From DATHGT01 sp035317605 (lineage in GTDB: Bacteria > Methylomirabilota > Methylomirabilia > Rokubacteriales > CSP1-6), in assembly GCA_035317605.1 (NCBI GenBank), contig DATHGT010000019.1, forward strand, positions 1 to 11,457: a stretch of 11,457 bases of DNA. Reading direction: 5' to 3'. Below the pieces are notes generated by a model. That model saw nothing but the letters and a program-made list of their open reading frames with translations, ran no database searches and was not told the DNA's origin. Shown here piece after piece: positions 1 to 6,002 of this stretch. Numbering within the stretch: the stretch's first letter is position 1; every line of letters begins with the position of its first letter. Made by a program: the position numbers and the translations under genes.

Positions 1-141
1 GAGGTCTGCCCGGCCGACAAACTCGTCGTGAACCCCGACTGCGGCTTCGGCTGGTCCCCCCGCTACATGTGCAACCAGAAGATCCGCGCCCTCGCCGCCG
101 GCGCCCGCCTCGCCCGCGCCGAGCTCACGGGTAAGCGCTGA
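1..141 (+). CDS. MetE-like (cobalamin-independent methionine synthase family) protein, C-terminal fragment
   Basis: Frame 1 is open from the window edge to a TGA at 139-141, giving the last 46 residues of a protein whose start lies upstream. The stretch VVNPDCGFGW (residues 9-18 of the fragment) matches the NPDCG motif of the MetE C-terminal domain. The cysteine of that motif is one of the ligands of the catalytic zinc that activates the thiol substrate. The following text (SPRYMCNQKIRAL...ARLARAEL) resembles the shorter MetE-C-only proteins, often annotated methionine synthase II, rather than full-length MetE, which has NPDCGLKTR. Composition is strongly GC-rich, like the metabolic genes further on. 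The next gene starts 6 nt after this stop. True substrate specificity cannot be told from the fragment; related C-only proteins include alkyl-CoM and other thiol methyltransferases. Confidence 0.75.
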   Translation, partial: EVCPADKLVVNPDCGFGWSPRYMCNQKIRALAAGARLARAELTGKR

Positions 142-147
142 CGCGCG

Positions 148-1020
148 ATGGATATCTTCGAGAAGTATCCGAACAGCACGTTCTTACGGGATCTACCCGA
201 TGATTCGGATTTTTTCCCACTGAGGGCGCGGATTAGCGAGTTGTTCCGCTCCCTTGACGGTCTCGAAGACGGCCATTTCGAACAACAACTGGACCGCGAT
301 CCGCACGCTCGCTTGTGGGAAATGATGCTGGCAACCATTCTTGCGGACCACGGCTACGAGCCAAAGACCTCGGACCATGGACCGGATTTCGTGGTGGAGC
401 GAGACGGTGGGCGCATTTTTCTTGAGGCCATCTGTCCCGGTCCGGGAGATGAATCGAACCCTAACTCTGTTCCACCTATCATCTATGGAGCACCAGAGAT
501 GCAGGAGGTACCCATAGACAAGATCGTGCTCCGGCTCTGTCATGCCCTCGCCGAAAAGAAGGCACGGTATATCCAATACCGTGACCAGGGCATCGTTTCG
601 GAAACCGATGCCTGCGTGATCGCAATCAGCTCCTCCAGGATCGGCCGGACGTCGGGCCTGTGGCCGCCCACGATCATGAGGGCCACGCATGGCTTGGGCA
701 ATCCGTACGTAGATTTCGACAAGGATGCTGGACCGGCCGCCGAGGGTATCGAGTCACGAAGCAGCATCCAAAAAATAAATCGGACGAGCGTCGATTCGAG
801 GTTTTTCGCCAGCGCCGAAAACGGCGTGATCGCCGGAGTTCTGTATTCGGACTGCTCGGTTTTCTCGTTGCCTTTCGATCTCTTCGGGCAATCGCTTCTT
901 CTTCACAACCCAAAGGCACGCGTGCCAATCCCAGTTGGGTTCGTTCAACGGGTGCCCGAGATTTGGACAATATGCTGCGACGACGCTTCGTACTGGCGGT
1001 CGTACCAGATAGGTACGTGA
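148..1020 (+). CDS. Uncharacterised 290-aa protein, PD-(D/E)XK nuclease-like
   Basis: I recognise this as one of a family of uncharacterised bacterial proteins of about 250-300 residues, not as a named enzyme. The N-terminal half has the spacing of a PD-(D/E)XK nuclease core: a helix with E58 (RLWEMMLA), then GPDF with D80, then a predicted strand ending in L92-E93-A94. The lysine expected two residues after E93 is an isoleucine (I95), so catalysis is uncertain. K137 or K138, in a following helix (ALAEKKARYIQY), might substitute. The C-terminal part has a hydrophobic strand and LLHNPKARVPIP (about residues 250-262), a feature I associate with the family. The ATG lies 6 nt after the preceding stop, with no clear Shine-Dalgarno. 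Composition is unusually AT-rich for the window (31/60 G+C in 181-240), pointing to recent transfer. No methyltransferase or specificity subunit is adjacent. Being a gene is near certain; the nuclease assignment is inference. Confidence 0.8.
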   Translation: MDIFEKYPNSTFLRDLPDDSDFFPLRARISELFRSLDGLEDGHFEQQLDRDPHARLWEMMLATILADHGYEPKTSDHGPDFVVERDGGRIFLEAICPGPGDESNPNSVPPIIYGAPEMQEVPIDKIVLRLCHALAEKKARYIQYRDQGIVSETDACVIAISSSRIGRTSGLWPPTIMRATHGLGNPYVDFDKDAGPAAEGIESRSSIQKINRTSVDSRFFASAENGVIAGVLYSDCSVFSLPFDLFGQSLLLHNPKARVPIPVGFVQRVPEIWTICCDDASYWRSYQIGT

Positions 1021-1069
1021 TTGCGGTCTATGACTTCTGATGGCAGAACCGTCATGGAAAGAGAAGACT

Positions 1070-1074
1070 AGGAG
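1070..1074 (+). promoter_or_regulatory. Shine-Dalgarno AGGAG fixing the DUF4160 start
   Basis: AGGAG lies 7 nt before the ATG at 1082. An in-frame ATG at 1040 has no such site, and the conserved N-terminus MPEIARFFGI begins exactly at 1082, so the shorter start is preferred. Confidence 0.7.
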
Positions 1075-1081
1075 AGGCGCG

Positions 1082-1351
1082 ATGCCCGAGATCGCGCGGT
1101 TCTTCGGGATCATCATCCGGATGTTTGCCGAGCCGGCGGCGCCGCACCACCGACCGCACTTCCATGCCTACTATCAGGATGACGTCGGAATCGTTGCCAT
1201 CGACACGATTGAGCTGATTGGCGGTAGCCTCCCGACGAAGCAGCAGCGGCTCGTGGAGGCTTGGGCGGAAATTCACCAGACGGAATTGCTGGCCGCTTGG
1301 GATCGCTTGCAGCGGGGTCGTGGCCCCGGCAAGATTGAGCCGCTTCGGTAG
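1082..1351 (+). CDS. DUF4160 domain protein (likely partner of the adjacent DUF2442 protein)
   Basis: This 89-residue protein matches DUF4160 along its whole length. It starts MPEIARFFGIIIRM, has the conserved histidine-rich PHFHAYY at residues 25-31, a GGSLP turn followed by a helix with AWAEIHQTELLAAW, and ends KIEPLR. DUF4160 genes are very often found directly before a DUF2442 gene, as here. The pair is widely suspected of being toxin-antitoxin-like, but no activity is established to my knowledge. The start is set by the AGGAG at 1070. The gene follows the nuclease-like gene by 61 nt and precedes the DUF2442 gene by 12 nt, so the two small genes are surely one transcription unit. G+C is lower than in the metabolic genes. 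Confidence 0.88.
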   Translation: MPEIARFFGIIIRMFAEPAAPHHRPHFHAYYQDDVGIVAIDTIELIGGSLPTKQQRLVEAWAEIHQTELLAAWDRLQRGRGPGKIEPLR

Positions 1352-1363
1352 GAGGTAGGGCAC

Positions 1364-1669
1364 ATGACACACGCGGTTTACAAGATCGTGGCGTTCGAAC
1401 TCGTGGGCCCGTACTGCATCAAGATCGAATTCGCTGATGGCTTGACGCGTACCATCGACTTCCGTCCGTTACTGGAAGGCGAACTGTTCGGTCCATTACG
1501 TGATGTCGATCGGTTCAACTCAGTCGCGCTCGACCCTGAGGTCCACACTCTGACGTGGCCAAATGGCGCTGATTTCGATCCGGCGACGCTGCACGACTGG
1601 CCAGACCATGAGGCCGCCATGATCGCTCTGGCGAGACGGTGGGCGGTGCCGAGCGAGAAGGCGAGCTGA
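1364..1669 (+). CDS. DUF2442 domain protein
   Basis: This 101-residue protein carries the DUF2442 pattern: a first strand region (VYKIVAFELVGPYCIKIEFADG, with the DG at 25-26), DFRPLLEGELFGPLRD at 32-47, and the near-invariant end LTWPNGADFDPATLHDW at 63-79. About 20 further residues form a variable tail. Its AGGAGG Shine-Dalgarno (1350-1355) overlaps the stop codon of the DUF4160 gene, so translation of the pair is probably coupled. DUF2442 proteins are small and may bind DNA or the partner protein. The role as antitoxin or repressor is inferred only from size and pairing. No palindromic operator was evident upstream of the pair. Confidence 0.88.
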   Translation: MTHAVYKIVAFELVGPYCIKIEFADGLTRTIDFRPLLEGELFGPLRDVDRFNSVALDPEVHTLTWPNGADFDPATLHDWPDHEAAMIALARRWAVPSEKAS

Positions 1670-1798
1670 GTCAATGAGCGAGCGCGCGATCGCCACAGTG
1701 GAAAGAGGCTGTCGACGTGCCTTGCAGACAGTACCGGCCGTGTGCCACGGACTCGGATCTTTTCGCGAGGACGGCCACTCGACGAGAGCGGAGACGAT

Positions 1799-2047
1799 AT
1801 GAAGCGAAAGCCTAGAACCCGCGGTCGAGCGAAGGAGAACGACACGCTGCGGCCGGAGTACGACTTCTCCCCCGCGGTCCGCGGGGTGACCGCGGCCCGG
1901 TACGCTCAGGGCGCGAACGTTGTCGTCATCGACCCCGCGGTCCTCGATGTTTTCCCCGACGGCCCGTCGGTGAACGCGGCGCTGAGGGCATTGGTCCGGG
2001 TCATTCGACAACAGCGGGCTTCTATCCGCCGGCGGCGAAGCGCTTAA
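1799..2047 (+). CDS. Orphan antitoxin-like small protein
   Basis: This 82-residue protein has a basic N-terminus (MKRKPRTRGRAK), then LRPEYDFSPAVRG (residues 17-29), YAQGANVVVIDPAVLDVFPD (35-54) and an alanine/leucine helix VNAALRALVRVIR (58-70). The order 'RPEYDFS, G-x-NVV-x-I-x-P, FPD, VN-x-ALR' is one I know from small antitoxin-like bacterial proteins that usually neighbour a toxin gene. Here no toxin follows: the next gene is a solute-binding protein. The start at 1799 has GGAG at 1790-1793. An in-frame GTG at 1742 lacks a site and would add a non-conserved leader. The last dozen residues are arginine-rich and may be a frayed end. The partner may have been lost, or the protein may act with the DUF4160/DUF2442 pair upstream. 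Function is inferred. Confidence 0.62.
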   Translation: MKRKPRTRGRAKENDTLRPEYDFSPAVRGVTAARYAQGANVVVIDPAVLDVFPDGPSVNAALRALVRVIRQQRASIRRRRSA

Positions 2048-2067
2048 CACGACGTTCTGGCAGGCGC

Positions 2068-2084
2068 TCACCGGCGCCGGGTGA
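2068..2084. repeat. Imperfect inverted repeat after the antitoxin-like gene
   Basis: TCACC and GGTGA arms flank a GGCGCC core, with one extra G in the right arm. It lies 21 nt after the stop at 2047. It could act as a weak terminator or an operator. There is no T-tract. Confidence 0.3.
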
Positions 2085-2184
2085 ACGCGGCGCGGCGAGG
2101 CCGGCCGCACGCTTGACAACCCCTCGACGGCGGGACAGCATGGCGGGCACTTCGCGGGAGTTGGATGTGTTCTCGCGTCGTGTC

Positions 2185-2190
2185 GGGAGG
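2185..2190 (+). promoter_or_regulatory. Shine-Dalgarno GGGAGG selecting the solute-binding protein start
   Basis: GGGAGG ends 6 nt before the ATG at 2197. Translation from there begins directly with a signal peptide. The earlier in-frame TTG (2113) and ATG (2140) have no comparable site and would bury the signal peptide behind a charged leader. Confidence 0.7.
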
Positions 2191-2196
2191 TCGGGG

Positions 2197-3783
2197 ATGT
2201 CTTCGACGGGGAAGTTCATCTCCTCGGTCGTGCTGAGCGGGATGATCGGGTGGGCGCTGATCGGCGGTGCGTTCGCGGCGCCGGCGGCGATGTCACGGCT
2301 CGTGGTGGCGGGGGCGCCGCCCGCGCACGAGGCGACGCTTCCGCATCAGGGGTCGCTCTCGCAGAAGATGCCGACGCGCGTGGTGTTCGAATACCTGACC
2401 GACGTCGATCCCACCACCTGGGACTTTCAGCGGCCGATGCTGGCCGAGCGCTGGCAGATGTCGGCCGACGCCAAGACGTGGACGTTTCACCTGCGGCAGG
2501 GCGTGAAGTTCCACGACGGGTTCGGCGAGATGACGGCCGACGACGTGAAGTTCTCGTTCGAGTTGCTGATGAGCAAGGACGCGATCGCCAGCACCACGCC
2601 GGCGTGGCGGAGGAACGTCGACCGGCTCGAAGTCCTCGACCGCCACACTTTCCGGCTCGTGCTCAAGAATCCCGACCCCGACGTGCTGTTCGAGCTGTCG
2701 AGCGCGCGCGAGATGCAGATCGTCTCCCGGAAGCAGATCGAGACGCTCGGGATCGACAGGGCGAGCCAGCGGCCGGCCGGCACCGGTCCCTATCGGATGG
2801 TCGAGTGGCGGCGCGGTGAGTTCATGCGCTTTCAGGCCCTCGACAAGCACTGGCGCGTGGTGCCGCAATTCAAGGAGCTGGTCTACCGGTTCGTTGCCGA
2901 CGACGGCGCGCGGGTGGCCATGCTGCGCGCGGGCGACGCCGACATCGTCGAGCTGCCGCGCTCGCTCAAGAAGGACGTGGAGGCGGCGGGCTTCGAGGCG
3001 CGGCGCGCGCTGTGGCCGGGCGCGGTGGTGTTCGGGATCATGGGCGGCCAGTACCTCAAGGACCGGCCGACCTACAACCCGAAGGTCCCGTGGCTCGACC
3101 GGCGGGTGCGCGAAGCCATCAACCTCGCGGTCAACCGCAAGGCGCTGATCGAGGGGGTGTTCCTCGGCGAGGCGCAGGCCACCACGGTGCCCGTCATTCC
3201 CTCGTGGGTGAAGGAGCTGAACAACCCGGCGTGGAAGCCCTACCCCTACGACGTGGAGCGCGCGAAGAAGCTGATGGCCGAGGCCGGCTATGCCAACGGG
3301 TTCACCGCGGAATGGCGTGCCTACCCGATGGCCGGCGCTCCCGAGATGATCGCGGTCTCCGCGGCGCTCCAGGCCGACCTCGCGCGCATCGGCGTGAAGC
3401 TCGACCTCAAGCCGACCGACTTCGAGAGCAACCGGTCGCTCGCCCGCGAGCGCAAACTGGCGGGGATCGGCTTCCTCCATCGCGCGGGCATTCCGCCGGA
3501 CCCGGCGACCCCGCTCGCCAGCTTCTACACGGCCGGGGGCATCCAGGGCGCGGTCGAGGTGCCGGAGATCGAGGATCTGTTCGCGCGCCTGGTCAAGACG
3601 CCCGATCCCCGCGAGCGCGTGAAGCTCCTCCGCGCCGTGGGCGACGTCATGTACCAGGGCTATCACGTCATCCCGCTCGTCGACATCTACGCCCTCTTCG
3701 GCGTGAACGGAAAGAAGGTCGGCACCTGGAAGACGACGGGCTACTTCAGCTTCACGCACCTGGAATACGCTCACAAGCGCTGA
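2197..3783 (+). CDS. ABC transporter substrate-binding protein, family 5 (oligopeptide/nickel type)
   Basis: This periplasmic or secreted binding protein would deliver a peptide, nickel chelate or other small solute to an ABC importer. From the chosen ATG it is 528 residues, normal for the family. The first ~28 residues form a classic signal peptide: K6, a hydrophobic core FISSVVLSGMIGWALIGG, and an AFA cleavage site near residue 27. No lipobox cysteine is visible. The family-5 signature lies at about 83-122: LAERW, then KTWTFHLRQGVKFHDG, then TADDVKFSFE. Later come GTGPYRMVEW and the second-lobe text REAINLAVNRKALIEGVFLGEA, both typical. No permease or ATPase gene is in the window, so this is an orphan binding protein. 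The oxidoreductase gene follows after 27 nt and is probably co-transcribed. A TTGACA at 2113-2118 might be a -35 box but has no good -10. The ligand cannot be read from sequence. Confidence 0.92.
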   Translation: MSSTGKFISSVVLSGMIGWALIGGAFAAPAAMSRLVVAGAPPAHEATLPHQGSLSQKMPTRVVFEYLTDVDPTTWDFQRPMLAERWQMSADAKTWTFHLRQGVKFHDGFGEMTADDVKFSFELLMSKDAIASTTPAWRRNVDRLEVLDRHTFRLVLKNPDPDVLFELSSAREMQIVSRKQIETLGIDRASQRPAGTGPYRMVEWRRGEFMRFQALDKHWRVVPQFKELVYRFVADDGARVAMLRAGDADIVELPRSLKKDVEAAGFEARRALWPGAVVFGIMGGQYLKDRPTYNPKVPWLDRRVREAINLAVNRKALIEGVFLGEAQATTVPVIPSWVKELNNPAWKPYPYDVERAKKLMAEAGYANGFTAEWRAYPMAGAPEMIAVSAALQADLARIGVKLDLKPTDFESNRSLARERKLAGIGFLHRAGIPPDPATPLASFYTAGGIQGAVEVPEIEDLFARLVKTPDPRERVKLLRAVGDVMYQGYHVIPLVDIYALFGVNGKKVGTWKTTGYFSFTHLEYAHKR

Positions 3784-3810
3784 CCTCGCGCGTTCCCTCA
3801 GGGAGGACCA

Positions 3811-4722
3811 ATGAAGCTCGGAATCTGCGTTCCGCATTACGGGCGGCCGATCGAGGTGGAGCGGATGCTGGCGGTGGTCCGCCACGCCGAGGAGTCCGGG
3901 CTCGACTCGGCCTGGGTGACCGACCACGTGATCGTGCCGCGCGACGTCGACGTGATCTACCGCGAGGACATGCTCGATCCGCTGGCCGTGCTGGCGTGGC
4001 TGGCCGGGGTGACCGAGCGGATCGCGCTGGGGACCAGCGTGGTGATCCTGCCCTATCGTTCGCCGATCCCGCTCGCCAAGCTCCTGGCCAGCGTCGACGT
4101 GCTCTCCGGCGGCCGCTTGATCGTGGGCGCGGCCATCGGCTGGATGGAGGGCGAGTTCTCCGCCCTCAACGTGCCGTTCAAGGAGCGCGTGAGCCGCAGC
4201 GAGGAAGCGCTCACGCTGATGCGCGCGCTGTGGACGCAGGACCGGCCCGAGGTCGAGACCGCGCGCCATCGGCTCTCCGGCGTGCAGGTGTCGCCGATGC
4301 CGCTGCAGAAGCCGCGGCCGCCGATCTGGATCGGCGGCGGCAGCGAGGGCGCGTTCCGGCGCGTGGCCCGGCTCGGCGACGGCTGGCACGCCACCGCCTC
4401 CACGCCAGAAACGTTCCGTCAGGGCAAGCAGGCGGTGTCGCGCTTCTGGAAGGAAGCGGGGCGCGAAGGCGAGCCGGAATGGTCGATGCGCATCCCGATC
4501 TTCGTGGACGGCGTGCACCAATGGGCGGTGGACGAAAAGCTACTCCGGGGACGACACACCGTGCGGGGGACCGCGCGTCAGATCGCGGGCCAGCTCGCCG
4601 AGTACCAGCGTCTCGGCGTGAGCCACATGGCGCTCGAGGTCTCCTACTCCGTCTACCCCGCGATCCTCGAAACCATCGACATCCTCGCCGAAGAAATCAA
4701 ACCTGCCCTCCAGCGCGGATAG
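3811..4722 (+). CDS. LLM-class flavin- or F420-dependent oxidoreductase
   Basis: This 303-residue soluble enzyme has a luciferase-like TIM barrel that uses reduced flavin or coenzyme F420. It best fits the group annotated 'probable F420-dependent oxidoreductase, TIGR03619'. Visible landmarks are MKLGICVPHYG at the first strand, GLDSAWVTDHV (30-40), ALGTSVVILPYRSP (72-85), VLSGGRLIVGAAIGW (97-111) and PPIWIGGGSEGAFRRVARLGDGW (170-192), which contains the cofactor-phosphate loop. The start has GGAGG at 3802-3806, 4 nt ahead of the ATG. It follows the binding-protein gene by 27 nt, so both may serve uptake and oxidation of one compound; this is inference. Its 3' end faces the DGQHR gene across 24 nt. 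Cofactor choice (FMN or F420) and substrate cannot be decided here. Confidence 0.88.
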   Translation: MKLGICVPHYGRPIEVERMLAVVRHAEESGLDSAWVTDHVIVPRDVDVIYREDMLDPLAVLAWLAGVTERIALGTSVVILPYRSPIPLAKLLASVDVLSGGRLIVGAAIGWMEGEFSALNVPFKERVSRSEEALTLMRALWTQDRPEVETARHRLSGVQVSPMPLQKPRPPIWIGGGSEGAFRRVARLGDGWHATASTPETFRQGKQAVSRFWKEAGREGEPEWSMRIPIFVDGVHQWAVDEKLLRGRHTVRGTARQIAGQLAEYQRLGVSHMALEVSYSVYPAILETIDILAEEIKPALQRG

Positions 4723-4723
4723 A

Positions 4724-4742
4724 GAGGGGAAACGCCCCCCTC
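4724..4742. terminator. Possible shared terminator hairpin between convergent genes
   Basis: GAGGGG (4724-4729) pairs with CCCCTC (4737-4742) across a 7-nt loop. It fills the 24-nt gap between the convergent oxidoreductase and DGQHR genes, so it could end transcription from both sides. No T-tract follows on either strand, so termination strength is doubtful. Confidence 0.35.
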
Positions 4743-4746
4743 CGCG

Positions 4747-5880
4747 TCACCGAATCGCGTCGCGGAGTTCGCGGGTGAGGACTTCGACGGTGCCGCGGGT
4801 GCCGCCGGCGAGCTTCAGCTTCCACTCGCCTTCGGTCTCGAACCGCCGGTCGCGCAGCCGCTCGCCCCACGGCTTGATGGCCTCGCGGATCGCGTTGAGG
4901 TCGAAGGGATCGCGGCGGATCTCGCGGGCCCGCGCCATCACGTCGGGCGTCACGCGGATGAACGCGCGGAGCGCGGCGCCGGTCTTGATCGAGTACTTGC
5001 GCCCGGCCCACGCGTTCGGAAACGTGGTGGAGATCGCCTTCACGTAGTTGAGGAAGAAGCGCTTGGCCCCCGAGCGGAGCTCCTGGATCCTGGCGCTGCC
5101 CCCGACCTTCTCCACTGTCTCCAGCAGGTCCACGATCTCCTCGGCCAGCGGGGCCTGGCTCACCCGGCCGCGTCCGGTGCCGAGCATCTTGATCTCGCTG
5201 TGCAGCGGCGAGGTGTCGTCCTCGTTCAGCGAGCGGATCACGTCGTGGGCCAGGGCCTGGTTGGGGTCCGGATAGAGCTTGCGGCCGGCCAGGCTGATGA
5301 TGTGCGAGGGGTTGAGCCGCGTGTGCTTGGCGTTGATGGTGACGAACAGCTCCACGATCTGGCGCGCGTCCAGGCAGTCGAACAACACGGCCGGGACCTC
5401 GATGCCGACGTTCTCGCCGGCCTGGCTCAGCGCGTGGAGGGCGAGCAGCCGGTGCTGGCCGTCGAGCACGCGCAGCACCCCGTGCTCCTCGGGGATCTGC
5501 AGCAGGCCGAGGTCGTGGTGGCCGGCCACGGGCGTGAACGTGAACCGCTTCTCGGAGGTGATGATGACCGCGCCGGGAATGGCGGGCAGCGTGCCCGCCT
5601 CCCTGCACTCGCGATAGTAGGTCGCCAGCTCGTCGATCTTCCGGCGGATGACGGGTCGCTGGTACGCGATCTCGCTCTCGCTGATCCGCTTCTCGAGACT
5701 GTCCCAGTTGACCCGCGAGCGGACGGCCGGGCGGCCCTTGGTCGGCACCTCGCTGGCCGGACCCCCGGAGTAGCCGAGAACTTCGAACTTCACCAATCGA
5801 TCGATGTCTTTCGCGGAGAGGGCGGCCTGGTAGAACTCGACTCCGAACTGCTTGACGCGGCGCGCCGGCACGCTGATCAT
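4747..5880 (-). CDS. Stand-alone DGQHR-domain protein (DndB-like / ParB-fold-like)
   Basis: This 377-residue protein carries the name-giving motif in VLDGQHRLLAL, with DGQHR at residues 140-144. It also has the second family signature LFVTINAKHTRLNPSH at about 178-193. DGQHR proteins include DndB, the regulator of DNA phosphorothioation clusters, and the motif recalls the GE-x-R box of ParB-type folds. A nucleotide- or DNA-related role is therefore expected, but none is shown here. Before the motif is PRxVIRRKIDELATYYREC (about 75-92), also typical of the family. The gene has no dnd, methyltransferase or nuclease neighbour. It lies between an oxidoreductase gene (convergent) and an lhgO-type gene (same strand, 122 nt upstream). 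G+C is as high as in neighbours, so there is no sign of recent transfer. The ATG has no Shine-Dalgarno, but a TTGACA promoter sits just upstream, suggesting a nearly leaderless mRNA. The DGQHR assignment is secure; the function is unknown. Confidence 0.88.
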   Translation of the reverse strand: MISVPARRVKQFGVEFYQAALSAKDIDRLVKFEVLGYSGGPASEVPTKGRPAVRSRVNWDSLEKRISESEIAYQRPVIRRKIDELATYYRECREAGTLPAIPGAVIITSEKRFTFTPVAGHHDLGLLQIPEEHGVLRVLDGQHRLLALHALSQAGENVGIEVPAVLFDCLDARQIVELFVTINAKHTRLNPSHIISLAGRKLYPDPNQALAHDVIRSLNEDDTSPLHSEIKMLGTGRGRVSQAPLAEEIVDLLETVEKVGGSARIQELRSGAKRFFLNYVKAISTTFPNAWAGRKYSIKTGAALRAFIRVTPDVMARAREIRRDPFDLNAIREAIKPWGERLRDRRFETEGEWKLKLAGGTRGTVEVLTRELRDAIR

Positions 5881-5890
5881 CGTGCAGGAG

Positions 5891-5920
5891 ACTCTAACCC
5901 GACACGCAAACCCCTGTCAA
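5891..5920 (-). promoter_or_regulatory. Sigma70-type promoter of the DGQHR gene
   Basis: On the minus strand a perfect TTGACA (-35, plus-strand 5915-5920) is followed after 18 nt by TAGAGT (-10, 5891-5896; 4 of 6 consensus). Transcription should start near 5884, only a few nucleotides before the ATG at 5880. It lies in an AT-richer patch (about 5900-5970) that also separates the gene from lhgO, so the DGQHR gene is likely transcribed on its own. Confidence 0.6.
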
Positions 5921-6002
5921 ATTGCCGCTTTTTGGCCTGCTACAGAATTATTGGTTTTCTTGGAAAGCTTACCGTCACCCCACGACCTGACAGGACAGGT
6001 GA

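Noticed and set aside
1991..2084. Alternative frame ending NTTFWQALTGAG as a remnant of another gene
   Set aside because: It reads plausibly for a few residues but has no start or recognised family, and it overlaps the antitoxin-like gene, whose own frame carries family features to near its end.
2113..2196. Longer start (TTG at 2113 or ATG at 2140) for the solute-binding protein
   Set aside because: Neither has a Shine-Dalgarno site, both put a charged leader before the signal peptide, and the TTG is part of a TTGACA that may be promoter sequence. The ATG at 2197 has GGGAGG at the right distance.
2293..4521. Very long minus-strand open frame opposite the binding-protein and oxidoreductase genes
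   Set aside because: It is an antisense shadow in GC-rich DNA. The translation is rich in R, H, A and D with no family features, while both plus-strand genes are clear.
3012..4778. Long plus-strand open frame overlapping two genes
   Set aside because: It is an out-of-frame shadow with arginine/alanine-rich low-complexity text, spanning the end of one recognised gene and all of another.
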